Positions 36,817 through 45,744 of a stretch of 56,286 nt of DNA are shown one piece after another (position 1 is the first letter of the stretch; each line of letters begins with the position of its first letter). Source of the DNA: an uncultured Gammaproteobacteria bacterium (GTDB taxonomy: Bacteria > Pseudomonadota > Gammaproteobacteria > PS1 > Pseudothioglobaceae); NCBI GenBank assembly GCA_902513495.1, contig CABXNH010000004.1, positions 1 through 56,286 of the forward strand. The letters are read 5' to 3'. The notes beneath the pieces are model-generated. The model made no database searches. It was not told where the DNA came from and saw only the letters and a program-made list of their open reading frames with translations. Made by a program: the position numbers and the translations under genes.

Positions 36817-38082
36817 ATGAAAGTTTTAATTATTGGTTCTGGTGGCAGAGAGCATGCATTAGCTTGGCAGTGCTCTCAATTTGATGAAATTGAGCACGTA
36901 TTTGTTGCTCCAGGAAACGCAGGTTCTGCTTTAGAAAATAAGATATCAAATATTCAAATTGACTCTGAGGACATCCCAGGACTCATTAAATTTGCTCAAA
37001 ATGAGTCGATTGATATTACAATCGTAGGGCCAGAGGCGCCACTTGTGCTGGGTATTGTGGATGAGTTTCATGACAAAGGTCTCTCAATATTTGGTCCATC
37101 CAAGCTTGCCTCACAGTTAGAAGGCTCCAAAGCATTTTGCAAAGATTTTTTAGCTAGAAACAATATACCCACGGCTTACTATGATGTTTTTACTGAAACG
37201 GCACCAGCCATTGAGTACGTTAGAGAGAAGGGATTACCCATTGTCATTAAGGCCGATGGGTTGGCTGCAGGGAAGGGTGTCATTATCGCAAACACATTCA
37301 GTGAAGCCACTCATGCAATTAATGACATGCTTGATGGTAATCGTTTTGGTGAGGCTGGATCAAGGGTCGTTATAGAAGAGTTTTTGATAGGTGAAGAGGC
37401 AAGCTTTATTGTTATGGTGGATGGCAATAACATACTTCCGATGGCAACATCTCAAGACCACAAAGCTCGTGATAATGGTGACAAAGGCCCTAACACTGGC
37501 GGTATGGGCGCCTACTCACCAGCGCCAGTCGTGAGTGATTCAGTTTATAAAGATGCCATGGAAAAGGTGATCATGCCAACTGTCAATGCGATGAAAAAAG
37601 AAGGTATGCCCTATACTGGTTTTTTGTATGCAGGACTTATGATTGATGATAATGAAAAGGTAAAAGTGCTGGAATACAACTGCAGGTTTGGAGATCCAGA
37701 AACTCAACCAATCATGATGCGTTTAAAGTCCAATCTGGCGAAATTGTGTATGGCAGCAACTAAAGGTAATTTAGACCAAGAAGAGGCGGAGTGGGATCAT
37801 CAAACTGCTTTGGGCGTAGTGATGGCAGCTAAGGGTTATCCAGATTCTTACCATAAGGGTGACGCTATAACCTTGCCGGATGCTTCATCTGAATCCAAAG
37901 TTTTCCATGCAGGCACAAAGCTAAAGGATGGCAATATTATAAGTAATGGTGGGCGCGTTTTATGTGCAACATCTCTTGGTGAAAACCTAGAAGAGGCCCA
38001 AGAAAAAGCCTACAAGTTAGTCAATAAGGTTAACTGGGATGGGAGTTATTACCGAACAGACATTGGATTTAAGGGTATATAA
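36817..38082 (+). CDS. purD: Phosphoribosylamine-glycine ligase (GAR synthetase)
   Basis: Second step of purine synthesis. 421-residue ATP-grasp enzyme: N-terminal IGSGGREHALAWQ, VAPGNAGS, GPEAPLVLGIVD, FGPSKLASQLEGSKAFCKDF, ATP site IKADGLAAGKGVIIA, QDHKARDNGDKGPNTGGMGAYSP, and EYNCRFGDPETQP. Full length and without anomalies. 21 bp after truB. Confidence 0.97.
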   Translation: MKVLIIGSGGREHALAWQCSQFDEIEHVFVAPGNAGSALENKISNIQIDSEDIPGLIKFAQNESIDITIVGPEAPLVLGIVDEFHDKGLSIFGPSKLASQLEGSKAFCKDFLARNNIPTAYYDVFTETAPAIEYVREKGLPIVIKADGLAAGKGVIIANTFSEATHAINDMLDGNRFGEAGSRVVIEEFLIGEEASFIVMVDGNNILPMATSQDHKARDNGDKGPNTGGMGAYSPAPVVSDSVYKDAMEKVIMPTVNAMKKEGMPYTGFLYAGLMIDDNEKVKVLEYNCRFGDPETQPIMMRLKSNLAKLCMAATKGNLDQEEAEWDHQTALGVVMAAKGYPDSYHKGDAITLPDASSESKVFHAGTKLKDGNIISNGGRVLCATSLGENLEEAQEKAYKLVNKVNWDGSYYRTDIGFKGI

Positions 38083-38093
38083 GTGATCTCATT

Positions 38094-38678
38094 ATGATCA
38101 TCATTGGTGTTGATGAAGCTGGAAGAGGTCCATTAGTGGGAAGTGTCGTTGCTGCTGCTGTTGCTTTTCCTCCTGGATTTCATATCGATGGACTTACCGA
38201 CTCAAAGAAACTATCTGAAAAAAAGCGTGAAGAGTTTTATTTACAAATCACAAACGAGTGTTATTGGGCTTCAGCTGAATCTAACAGCATCGAGATAGAT
38301 GAGATTAATATCTTGCAAGCTACAATGCTGTCAATGAAAAGAGCGGTCAGTGATTTACAGTATCAGCTCACAAGGCAAACAAAAGTGCAAGATTTTAAAG
38401 TCCTTGTTGACGGCAACAGATGCCCAGATGTTGACAATTGTGAAGCGATTATTAAGGGTGATTTAATTGAGCCTGTTATATCGGCAGCCTCAATCATAGC
38501 CAAGGTGACAAGAGATAGGCAAATGAAGGAGCTAGATCAGGTTTATCCAGAATACGGGTTTTTGAGGCACAAGGGTTATGGTACAAAAGAGCATCTTGAG
38601 TCTTTGGCAAAGTACGGCCCTATAGCTGGACAGCACCGATTTACATTTGCACCAATAAAAAGGTTAGTCAGAGCCTAG
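38094..38678 (+). CDS. rnhB: Ribonuclease HII
   Basis: Removes misincorporated ribonucleotides and RNA primers from DNA. 194 residues: VDEAGRGPLVGSVVAAAV carries the first catalytic D-E, LVDGN the third acid, AASIIAKVTRD and YGFLRHKGYGTKEH complete the family pattern. 11 bp after purD. Its last 15 bp overlap the convergent dolP gene, so transcripts of the two are complementary at their ends. Confidence 0.95.
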   Translation: MIIIGVDEAGRGPLVGSVVAAAVAFPPGFHIDGLTDSKKLSEKKREEFYLQITNECYWASAESNSIEIDEINILQATMLSMKRAVSDLQYQLTRQTKVQDFKVLVDGNRCPDVDNCEAIIKGDLIEPVISAASIIAKVTRDRQMKELDQVYPEYGFLRHKGYGTKEHLESLAKYGPIAGQHRFTFAPIKRLVRA

Positions 38679-39386
38679 CTCGTAGAGTTGTTGGTTTAAT
38701 TCATTCTGTTTAGCCTCTAGCTCAGCTTTTTTAGCCTCTAGCTCAGCTCTTTTTAAGGCCGCTTCTTTTTTCTTGTTGTCTTTTTCAATTTCTTTAGCAG
38801 GCCTTACTAGAAGATAATTAAAAAGCTTAACAACCTTCTTTACATTTTTGGCTTTACTCGCGACATTGGTTGCATGCTCCGCCTCTCTTTTGGTGACAGA
38901 ACCCATTAAGTAAACCACTTTTCTTTCTGTAAGTACTGAAACATGACTTGGGTGAAAAACCTCTTGGTTAAGAAAAAGGGTTTCAATTTGAACGGTAATG
39001 ACGCCATCTTTAGCCCTATCTATATAGCTACTTTTAGGCATCACCTCAACCTCGTTGATGAGCTGACTTATTTTGGCAGATTTGCTTTTAACAATACTCT
39101 CAAGGTAATCTATTACGTTATCATCTGGGGCTTCTCCAGTCATCAATACTGCTTGATTGTAGACATTAAAACTAATATGTGCATCTTCCAGCATTGGGTC
39201 TTTTGCAACAAGATTCCCTAAGTCTATATACAGAGTTTTGTCATCTAATATCTCACCCATTGTCCTTCGGTCATTTGACATAGTTGCGACCGTTGTTACA
39301 GCAGCAGCGCCCTGAACTATTGGCGAACACGAGCTTAAGATTGAAGAAGTGATCATTATTGCGCACAAGATAATAATTTTTTTCAT
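38664..39386 (-). CDS. dolP: BON-domain outer-membrane lipoprotein (DolP/YraP-like)
   Basis: 240 residues: lipoprotein signal ending SSILSSC-S, then two BON domains (about 45-112 and 118-193) with TGEAPDDNVID and VVYLMGSVTKREAEHA, and a C-terminal K/E-rich coiled coil (about 197-230) that E. coli DolP lacks. DolP maintains outer-membrane integrity and interacts with the BAM pathway. Divergent from rsmI, as in the E. coli yra region. AGGAG precedes ATG 39386. Confidence 0.88.
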   Translation of the reverse strand: MKKIIILCAIMITSSILSSCSPIVQGAAAVTTVATMSNDRRTMGEILDDKTLYIDLGNLVAKDPMLEDAHISFNVYNQAVLMTGEAPDDNVIDYLESIVKSKSAKISQLINEVEVMPKSSYIDRAKDGVITVQIETLFLNQEVFHPSHVSVLTERKVVYLMGSVTKREAEHATNVASKAKNVKKVVKLFNYLLVRPAKEIEKDNKKKEAALKRAELEAKKAELEAKQNELNQQLYELGSD

Positions 39387-39548
39387 TGTTGCTCCTTATA
39401 CCCAGCTTGATAAAGTGAAACAGATTCTATGCCATGTATTTTAAAGTAGATTCATGTTGTTATCGCTCAAAGAGAGATAAATTTAAAGACTAGTTATTAC
39501 TAATAAAGCATAATACTACAAAGAACAATTATTTAATAAACTATTGAT

Positions 39549-40379
39549 ATGAATGGAAAGCTTTATATTGTCGCGACCCCAATCGGAAATCTGAGTGATA
39601 TAAGCATTAGAGCAGTTGACATCTTAAAAAACGTAGACCTTGTTCTAGCTGAGGATACTCGGCACAGTAAAAAACTATTTTCTCATTATGAAATTGACAC
39701 CCCTTTGAAGGCATTCCATGAGCATAATGAGAAAGATAAGACTGAAAAAGTCATTAATGAGATTAATGCAGGACAATCGATAGCAATGATTAGTGATGCA
39801 GGGACACCGCTTATTAGTGACCCTGGTTATCATCTAGTCTCAAAAGCTAAAAAAGCTGGCCTCAATGTTGTTCCAGTTCCAGGTCCAAGCGCATTGATAG
39901 CAGCCATTTCTTCTTCAGGTGTTGCGAGTAGCAGCTTCACATTCTTTGGTTTTCTTACATCTAAACCAGTCGCTAGATTAAAGTTCCTACAATCAAAAGC
40001 TAATCTTGATGAGACCATTGTTTTCTATGAGTCTCCTAAGAGAATTCTGTCAACTCTAAAAGATATGTTGGAGGTTTTTGGGAAGAGTCGTGAGGTGTGT
40101 CTAGCAAAAGAGATAACAAAATCCTTCGAGACAATTCTGACTGACAAATTGCCAATTTTAATTGAGTATCTTGAGTCTGATTCCGCTCATCAAAAAGGCG
40201 AATTTGTGGTCTTAGTCTCCCCTGCTGACAAAATAGATCGAGTAGAGGCTGATAGCCAACTCGATAAATTATTACCAATATTGTGCGCTGAAATGGGCGC
40301 CTCAAAGGCTGCAAAGTTAGCAGCTAAGATTACGGGCATAGATAAAAAACATTGTTATAAAAGAGCTTCATCCTTATGA
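39549..40379 (+). CDS. rsmI: 16S rRNA (cytidine-1402-2'-O)-methyltransferase
   Basis: SAM-dependent tetrapyrrole-methylase-fold enzyme of 276 residues. Family blocks: LYIVATPIGNLSDISIRA, LAEDTRHSKKLFSHY, ISDAGTPLISDPGYHLV, VPGPSALIAAISSSG and FYESPKRILSTL. Slightly short at the C-terminus. No Shine-Dalgarno precedes ATG 39549, and a TAAACT lies 6 bp upstream. It overlaps the ferredoxin gene by 4 bp. Confidence 0.95.
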   Translation: MNGKLYIVATPIGNLSDISIRAVDILKNVDLVLAEDTRHSKKLFSHYEIDTPLKAFHEHNEKDKTEKVINEINAGQSIAMISDAGTPLISDPGYHLVSKAKKAGLNVVPVPGPSALIAAISSSGVASSSFTFFGFLTSKPVARLKFLQSKANLDETIVFYESPKRILSTLKDMLEVFGKSREVCLAKEITKSFETILTDKLPILIEYLESDSAHQKGEFVVLVSPADKIDRVEADSQLDKLLPILCAEMGASKAAKLAAKITGIDKKHCYKRASSL

Positions 40380-40690
40380 ATAATTTTTACAAACACCATA
40401 TTTTTTTCTGCAACAACGTTCGAACTGATGGCAAGCAGTGCTGCTCCCAAAGTGGCGCGAAAGAAATGTATCGTTATGCCAAGGACAGGTGCCGTGCCAA
40501 TGCATCGCTCGGTGAAGGACGTTTTGGGGTCAGCGAGTCACGCTGTCTTGGGCGATGTGAAAATGGACCCGTGGCAGTTGTTTATCCAGATAATGTTTGG
40601 TATCAATATATTGACGAAGAGGATATTGACGAGATTCTTGAGTCTCATCTTGAGGGCGGAAAAATAGTTGACCGCTTACTAATTAAATAA
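40376..40690 (+). CDS. Thioredoxin-like [2Fe-2S] ferredoxin
   Basis: 104 residues of the Shethna/NuoE-like thioredoxin-fold ferredoxin family. Cluster cysteines are in HIFFCNNVRTDGKQCC and SRCLGRCENGPVAVVYPDNVWY. Such proteins are small soluble electron carriers; the partner is unknown. Translationally coupled to rsmI (ATGA overlap) and convergent with tesA. Confidence 0.88.
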   Translation: MNNFYKHHIFFCNNVRTDGKQCCSQSGAKEMYRYAKDRCRANASLGEGRFGVSESRCLGRCENGPVAVVYPDNVWYQYIDEEDIDEILESHLEGGKIVDRLLIK

Positions 40691-40696
40691 TATTTT

Positions 40697-41338
40697 TTAT
40701 TTCAGCTTTGACACTGCTTCAGCAATGTAAGGACTTAAGTTAGTTGCCATAACCTTAATTCCCTGAGCATTTGGATGCTTATAATCGGCCAGTAGCAAGT
40801 CTTTTTCTAATGCAACTCCATCCAGCAAGAAAGGCATAAAAATTAGGCTATGCTTTTTTGATAGCTCTGGGTAAATGCTATCAAATTCAGATTGATAATC
40901 TGGACCCATGCTCTCAGGTGAGAGCATTCCAGCTAATATCACAATGGCGTTATTTTTTTTAAATTTAGTAATTATTGTATCAAGGTGGTTAGCAGTCAGG
41001 GCCGGATCAAGACCTCTCAACATATCGTTAGCGCCCAAACATAAAATCACTATATTTGGTTTATCACCGAGAGACCAGTCTACTCTTGATAGGCCATTTT
41101 TAGAGGTATTTCCAGAAATACTGGCGTTAATAAATGTTAATGAAGGATTGTTTTCTTTAAAATTTCTCGTAAGCTCTGAGGTTAAGTTTTCATTTTGAGG
41201 TAACCCATATCCAGCCATTAGACTGTCACCATAAAGCATAACTTTTAGAGAATTATCTGCAGATACAGTTGATATAATAAATATAAGCATTGAGCCTAAA
41301 AATACTAATCTAAGGCTAATTTTTTTTGAGATAATCAT
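40697..41338 (-). CDS. tesA: Multifunctional acyl-CoA thioesterase I / GDSL esterase
   Basis: Periplasmic SGNH hydrolase of 213 residues. Signal peptide about 1-27; catalytic Ser in YGDSLMAGYGL; Gly in ISGNTSKNGL; Asn in CLGANDMLRG; Asp/His in DYKHPNAQG. It is divergent from ybbA-ybbP exactly as tesA is in E. coli. Confidence 0.93.
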   Translation of the reverse strand: MIISKKISLRLVFLGSMLIFIISTVSADNSLKVMLYGDSLMAGYGLPQNENLTSELTRNFKENNPSLTFINASISGNTSKNGLSRVDWSLGDKPNIVILCLGANDMLRGLDPALTANHLDTIITKFKKNNAIVILAGMLSPESMGPDYQSEFDSIYPELSKKHSLIFMPFLLDGVALEKDLLLADYKHPNAQGIKVMATNLSPYIAEAVSKLK

Positions 41339-41365
41339 GGCCCGAATTTTATATTAGATTGAGTA

Positions 41366-42031
41366 ATGAGTGCAGCGATACAGTTCAATAATGTTTCATT
41401 AAGTTACGGTATAAAAGATGATGCCGTTGAGGTTTTAAAAGCAATCAATTTTTCAGTTGAGAGTGAAGAGGTAATTTCTATTGTGGGCCCAAGTGGTTCT
41501 GGAAAGACCTCAATTATTATGCTTGCCTCTGGTCTAGAGACTGCCACCAAAGGATCAATTAAAATTAATAGTCAGGAAATTGTTGGTCTCAAAGAAAATG
41601 AATTGTCGGAGGTCAGAAGAAAAAACATTGGCATTGTTTTCCAATCTTTTTACTTGATTCCTAACCTTACCGCGGTTGAAAATGTTTCATTATCTCTTGA
41701 GGCAAACCAGCAGTTCAACCTTGAAAAAGATGCTGAAAATCTTCTTGATGAATTTGGCCTTTCTCATAGATTTCATCACCTTCCGAGCGAGTTGTCTGGT
41801 GGTGAGCAGCAGAGAGTTGCAATTGCGAGGGCTTTAATCAACAAACCTAAAATTATCTTGGCTGACGAGCCCACTGGAAATCTTGATAGTGCAAACTCAG
41901 ACAGCATGATGGATTTACTTTTTGATTATACAAAAAAAAGTCAAACTTCACTTGTGATTGTAACCCACGATAATTCAATAGCCAATCGATGTGACCGTAT
42001 CGTTGAAATCAGGGATGGCGAGATTGTTTAA
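41366..42031 (+). CDS. ybbA: ABC transporter ATP-binding protein (YbbA-like)
   Basis: 221 residues: Walker A GPSGSGKTS, Q-loop FQSF, signature LSGGEQQRVAIARAL, Walker B IILADEPTGNLDS, H-loop VTHDN. It belongs to the LolD/MacB-type subfamily. With YbbP it forms a MacB-like mechanotransmission ABC complex rather than a classical transporter. No obvious Shine-Dalgarno. It overlaps the permease gene by 17 bp. Confidence 0.93.
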   Translation: MSAAIQFNNVSLSYGIKDDAVEVLKAINFSVESEEVISIVGPSGSGKTSIIMLASGLETATKGSIKINSQEIVGLKENELSEVRRKNIGIVFQSFYLIPNLTAVENVSLSLEANQQFNLEKDAENLLDEFGLSHRFHHLPSELSGGEQQRVAIARALINKPKIILADEPTGNLDSANSDSMMDLLFDYTKKSQTSLVIVTHDNSIANRCDRIVEIRDGEIV

Positions 42032-44549
42032 TTTTAATCAATTCAAATTAATTAATAAGTATGCTCTGAGAGACTTCTCAAGAAGCTATAAAAAATTATG
42101 GGTTATTACCTCAACTCTTTTTGTTAGTTTATTGCTACTCTCATTAACTTTTTCAGTTAAAGAGGCTTTGAATAGTGAAATTGAAAATAACTCAAAAGAG
42201 CTTCTTGGAGGTGATTTTCAGGTGACAAGCGGAATAGATCCTCTCCCTGATGAGATTATTGATCAGTTTAAAGCCTTAGGAGAGGTTAGCTCTACAATTG
42301 AGTTTGCGACAATGCTTTCAAAAGAAGGAGAGTCGCCAGTATTTACCGAGCTCAGAGCAGTAGATAATAGATACCCACTCTATGGTGCAATTGAAACAAG
42401 GCCGCAAATCGCTTCAGAGAGAATTTTTGTTCGCTCAGAAAAACCATCTGTATTAATCAATGAGAGCATCCAAAAACTACTTAAGCTTAATTTGGGAGAT
42501 GATGTGGTCATTATGGGACAACAGTTTGAAGTTGCCGGACTAGTTTCTTCGGTTCCAGACCTTGTTGAGAGCGCAGTATTTGGTGAATTTGCAATTATCA
42601 GTATGGAGAGTTATGAGAAATTTGGGCTAAACTCAGGGGGTAGCTTTCTTGATCACGAGTACAGAATTAAATTTAATAATTCAAATCAGGTTGAAGAGCA
42701 AGAAGAGTTTCTAAGGTCTATTGTTGCATACGACGACTCAATCGAAACGCTACTGCCAGGAGAGAGTGGCCAGAGTCTTAGCAGAGTTATAGATAACTTT
42801 TCAAATTTTTTGAACTTAGTTTCAGTTAGCGCAATGGTGATTGCTGGTATTGGAATCAGCAACACACTTCTCTCTTTTGTTAACCAAAATAATACTAGTG
42901 TAGCTGTTAAAAAATCGATAGGTTTTTCATCAAGCTTTATTCAAACTATGTATTTTTATGAGATTCTTTTAATTCTTATTTTGACATCAGTTATTGCCTA
43001 TTTAATCGGGGTTTTTAGTCCGCTTTTGGCGAATGAACTTTTGCCTAAAACTCTTGGAATTGACTTAAAGCCAACGTTTAGTTTTCTCGGTTTTCTCAAT
43101 ATCTTTTTCATTGGACTCTTGGTTGTCTTAATTTTTTCTATACCCTCTCTATACTCAATTAGTGAGATTAAAGCGGGTGCTTTATTTAGAAATACTTTTA
43201 ATCCTGTAAGCTTAAATTTCTCTTTGAAAAATATTCTTTTATTAATTGTTTTGATTGTTGTCTTGGTAGCCTATTTTGTTTTTCAAACTGAACAGAAGTT
43301 TTATACAGTTTTATACTTTGTGGCTTTTTTTGTCACCATTTTTATTTTTTATGGAGTTTCAAAGTTATTAATCCTATTGATGAAAAATGTTTATAAGTTT
43401 TCCAATAACAGTTACAGGATTGCTTACAGAAACATTGTTGCTAAAAAGTCACTTGCACCAATTATGACAATCTCCTTGGGAATTGGATTAACCTTACTAC
43501 TTACCTTAAGTTTTGTTGCTAATAATTTAAAAAAAGAAATTTCAGATAGTATTCCATCAATGGCTCCGGATTTATTTTTTGTCGGTATTGATAGGGATAT
43601 TCAAAGTAATCTTGAATCCTTTATTAAAGGCGTTGACCCAAATGTGGAGCTTGAATTTAGTCCAATGGCGAGCGCATCATTTATTTCATTAAATGGAATT
43701 CCCATAGAGGAAGTGGTTTCTGAGAGCAATAGGTCAGCTTGGGTTGTAGAAGGTGATAGAAGGATATCATGGTCAGAAAAGCCAAAGCCCGACAATCCGA
43801 TTATTGAGGGTGAGTGGTGGGAACTAGGAAATGAGAACGAGATGTTTATTTCAATGGATAGTCGAGCTGCCTATGACCTAGGAATGAAAATCAACGACAA
43901 GATAACGTTAAATATATTAGGCAGAGATGTAACCGGCGTTGTTAAGAACTTTAGAGAAGTCGACTATCGAGATATCTCGATTAATTTTGCTATCATCATC
44001 AATAAAGCTTTTGCAAACAAACTGCCTTATGAATATGTTGGCACTTTAAAGTCGGAGTTATCGTCTAGTGATATCTTAGCAAAGGTTGTTGAAAAATTCC
44101 CTAATGTTTCAGCAATAAAGATTGATAGGATTTTATCTCAGGTGAGTGATGTTCTAAATAAGGTGTTTATAGCGGTTACCGCTATATCTTTAATTGTTAT
44201 TGTTATTGGGTTGATCGTTATTGTAAGTGCAGTATTAGTGCAAACAACATTCAGAAGATACAACAACCTAATCTATAAGATACTGGGCGTTGATTTTCCA
44301 ACGATACTCAAGGCAATGACAATGGAGTTTGCTGTTATATATGGTACTTTAATATTTTTTGCCCTTACAGTTGCAGTGATAAGCTCTTACCTTGTTGTAG
44401 AGAATACTTTGCAGCTTTCATGGCAATTTGATCTTGGTTTGACTCTTTGGATTCTAGTTTCAACAGCACTGGTTTCATTCATATTAATTCTGCTTGCAAA
44501 CCGCAGCATATTTAGCCCGAAGGTTTACCCACTCATCCGTAACGAGTAA
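42015..44549 (+). CDS. ybbP: ABC transporter permease with two FtsX-like domains (YbbP-like)
   Basis: About 844 residues. One N-terminal helix (about 27-48), a large periplasmic domain, FtsX/MacB-type helix groups near 265-400 and 710-835, and a second periplasmic domain between them. The start was taken as ATG 42015 (MARLFNFNQF); GTG 41991 is possible but lies deeper in ybbA. Together with YbbA and the neighbouring esterase TesA it probably acts on periplasmic or membrane lipids. The substrate is not known. Confidence 0.9.
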   Translation: MARLFNFNQFKLINKYALRDFSRSYKKLWVITSTLFVSLLLLSLTFSVKEALNSEIENNSKELLGGDFQVTSGIDPLPDEIIDQFKALGEVSSTIEFATMLSKEGESPVFTELRAVDNRYPLYGAIETRPQIASERIFVRSEKPSVLINESIQKLLKLNLGDDVVIMGQQFEVAGLVSSVPDLVESAVFGEFAIISMESYEKFGLNSGGSFLDHEYRIKFNNSNQVEEQEEFLRSIVAYDDSIETLLPGESGQSLSRVIDNFSNFLNLVSVSAMVIAGIGISNTLLSFVNQNNTSVAVKKSIGFSSSFIQTMYFYEILLILILTSVIAYLIGVFSPLLANELLPKTLGIDLKPTFSFLGFLNIFFIGLLVVLIFSIPSLYSISEIKAGALFRNTFNPVSLNFSLKNILLLIVLIVVLVAYFVFQTEQKFYTVLYFVAFFVTIFIFYGVSKLLILLMKNVYKFSNNSYRIAYRNIVAKKSLAPIMTISLGIGLTLLLTLSFVANNLKKEISDSIPSMAPDLFFVGIDRDIQSNLESFIKGVDPNVELEFSPMASASFISLNGIPIEEVVSESNRSAWVVEGDRRISWSEKPKPDNPIIEGEWWELGNENEMFISMDSRAAYDLGMKINDKITLNILGRDVTGVVKNFREVDYRDISINFAIIINKAFANKLPYEYVGTLKSELSSSDILAKVVEKFPNVSAIKIDRILSQVSDVLNKVFIAVTAISLIVIVIGLIVIVSAVLVQTTFRRYNNLIYKILGVDFPTILKAMTMEFAVIYGTLIFFALTVAVISSYLVVENTLQLSWQFDLGLTLWILVSTALVSFILILLANRSIFSPKVYPLIRNE

Positions 44550-44571
44550 TTTTTTTGATACTTAATCCGAG

Positions 44572-45186
44572 TTAAACGAGAGACACAAGCCTTTGATACA
44601 GGGCGTCAACTTTTTCTTTAAGATCAATGACTCTAGAATTATTTTCAATAATATCTGTTGGAAGGTGATCATTTAGTTGAAGTCGTTGCTCACGACTAGC
44701 CTGTGCCATTAGCATGGTTTTAGCTTTTTCTGAGTCAACGTTATCTCTTTCCATAAGACGATTGATTTGCGTTTTACTGTCACAATCAACTACAACAGCT
44801 CTATCAAAAGGCCCCCATAATTGTTTTTCAACCAAGAGAGGGATGACTACAACCATAACACCTTCTTTAAAGCTCTCCATTGAAGACTTCATTTTTTGAA
44901 GTATCTTAGGGTGTAATATTTGCTCAATCTTAGCCCTATTTCGTCCCTTTTTATAAAGAACATCTCGAAGATTTTTTCGATCAAGTGATCCGTCACTCAA
45001 AAGTATCGAATCACCAAAAGATTCTACTAGCTCATTAAGCCCCTCAGTTCCTGGCAATACAACTTCACGAGATATTACATCTAGATCAACAATATGACAG
45101 CCATGAATTTCAAGCAAGTCACTCACTAAGCTCTTTCCTGATGCAATACCTCCGGTCAGTGCTACTCTAAGAACTTTACTGGTCAT
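44572..45186 (-). CDS. coaE: Dephospho-CoA kinase
   Basis: Last step of CoA synthesis. 204 residues: P-loop VALTGGIASGKSLVSD, LDVISREVVLPGT, HPKI in the lid region (QILHPKILQKM), PLLVEKQLW and VVDCDSKTQINRLMERDN. Convergent with ybbP and the last conserved chromosomal gene before tRNA-Met and the accessory region. Confidence 0.95.
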   Translation of the reverse strand: MTSKVLRVALTGGIASGKSLVSDLLEIHGCHIVDLDVISREVVLPGTEGLNELVESFGDSILLSDGSLDRKNLRDVLYKKGRNRAKIEQILHPKILQKMKSSMESFKEGVMVVVIPLLVEKQLWGPFDRAVVVDCDSKTQINRLMERDNVDSEKAKTMLMAQASREQRLQLNDHLPTDIIENNSRVIDLKEKVDALYQRLVSLV

Positions 45187-45284
45187 ATTGTTAAGAATTA
45201 CTAGTATTAAAACTCAAATTTTATATCGAAATGAAGTTGAGACTATTGGAATGATAATATTATTGCTCTAATTTGTTATTTAGC

Positions 45285-45313
45285 TTGACTTTTGAGGTAA
45301 AAATTTCGATAAT
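45285..45313 (+). promoter_or_regulatory. Sigma70 promoter of tRNA-Met
   Basis: TTGACT (45285-45290), 17 bp, GATAAT (45308-45313), followed by a GC-rich discriminator. The tRNA starts 14 bp downstream. Confidence 0.78.
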
Positions 45314-45326
45314 AGGCGCTCTTTTT

Positions 45327-45403
45327 GGTTATGTAGCTCAGCTGGTTAGAGCACAGCATTCATAATGCTGGGGTCGGTGGTTCAAGTCCACCCATAACCA
45401 CCA
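45327..45403 (+). tRNA. Elongator tRNA-Met (CAT)
   Basis: 77 nt with fully paired acceptor GGTTATG/CATAACC, D arm GCTC/GAGC, anticodon stem CAGCA/TGCTG with loop TTCATAA, T stem GGTGG/CCACC and encoded CCA. Body sequence resembles elongator Met. A lysidine-modified tRNA-Ile2 also reads CAT and cannot be fully excluded. The accessory region starts immediately after it. Confidence 0.92.
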
Positions 45404-45450
45404 TATTCCATAAGGCTTTACGCCATTTCACTTAAATCTAAATATTGCTC

Positions 45451-45470
45451 CAGTACACACTCAGTACACA
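45451..45470. repeat. 11-bp-period tandem repeat next to tRNA-Met (possible att-associated site)
   Basis: CAGTACACA occurs at 45451-45459 and 45462-45470, an 11-bp period, 48 bp after the tRNA. Tandem repeats of this kind commonly lie beside tRNA attachment sites of tyrosine-integrase elements. The stretch 45404-45690 otherwise holds no gene. Confidence 0.45.
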
Positions 45471-45556
45471 ATAGGACTAAAAAACACCCCTTTTCTACAC
45501 TTCGCTTTAATCCAAATAATTAGATAAATAATAACAATTAAATACATAGTGACTAA

Positions 45557-45593
45557 TAACCGTTGGTTTGAAGTGTATATAACCGATGGTTTA
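45557..45593. repeat. Imperfect direct repeat in the island leader
   Basis: ATAACCGTTGGTTT (45557) and ATAACCGATGGTTT (45580) differ at one base and are 23 bp apart. Each contains an AACC/GGTT inverted repeat. Function unknown; possibly binding sites. Confidence 0.6.
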
Positions 45594-45690
45594 GATAAAT
45601 ACTATGAAAAATCTACCATCCTTCGCATATATATACTGACTTTGAAGGTACGGGGGGAGGCTCATCGACATCGTAGATAGATATATACAC

Positions 45691-45744
45691 CCTCCCTCAC
45701 ACATCAAACGAAATTTGGAATTCCTTTTGAGCTATAATTCAATA
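45691..45744 (+). repeat. Cassette promoter repeat, copy 1
   Basis: CCTCCCTCACACATCAAACG followed by AAATTTGGA, then divergent sequence and TATAAT (45733-45738) exactly 6 bp before ATG 45745. No Shine-Dalgarno. The palindrome found in copies 4 and 6 is absent here. Confidence 0.85.
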
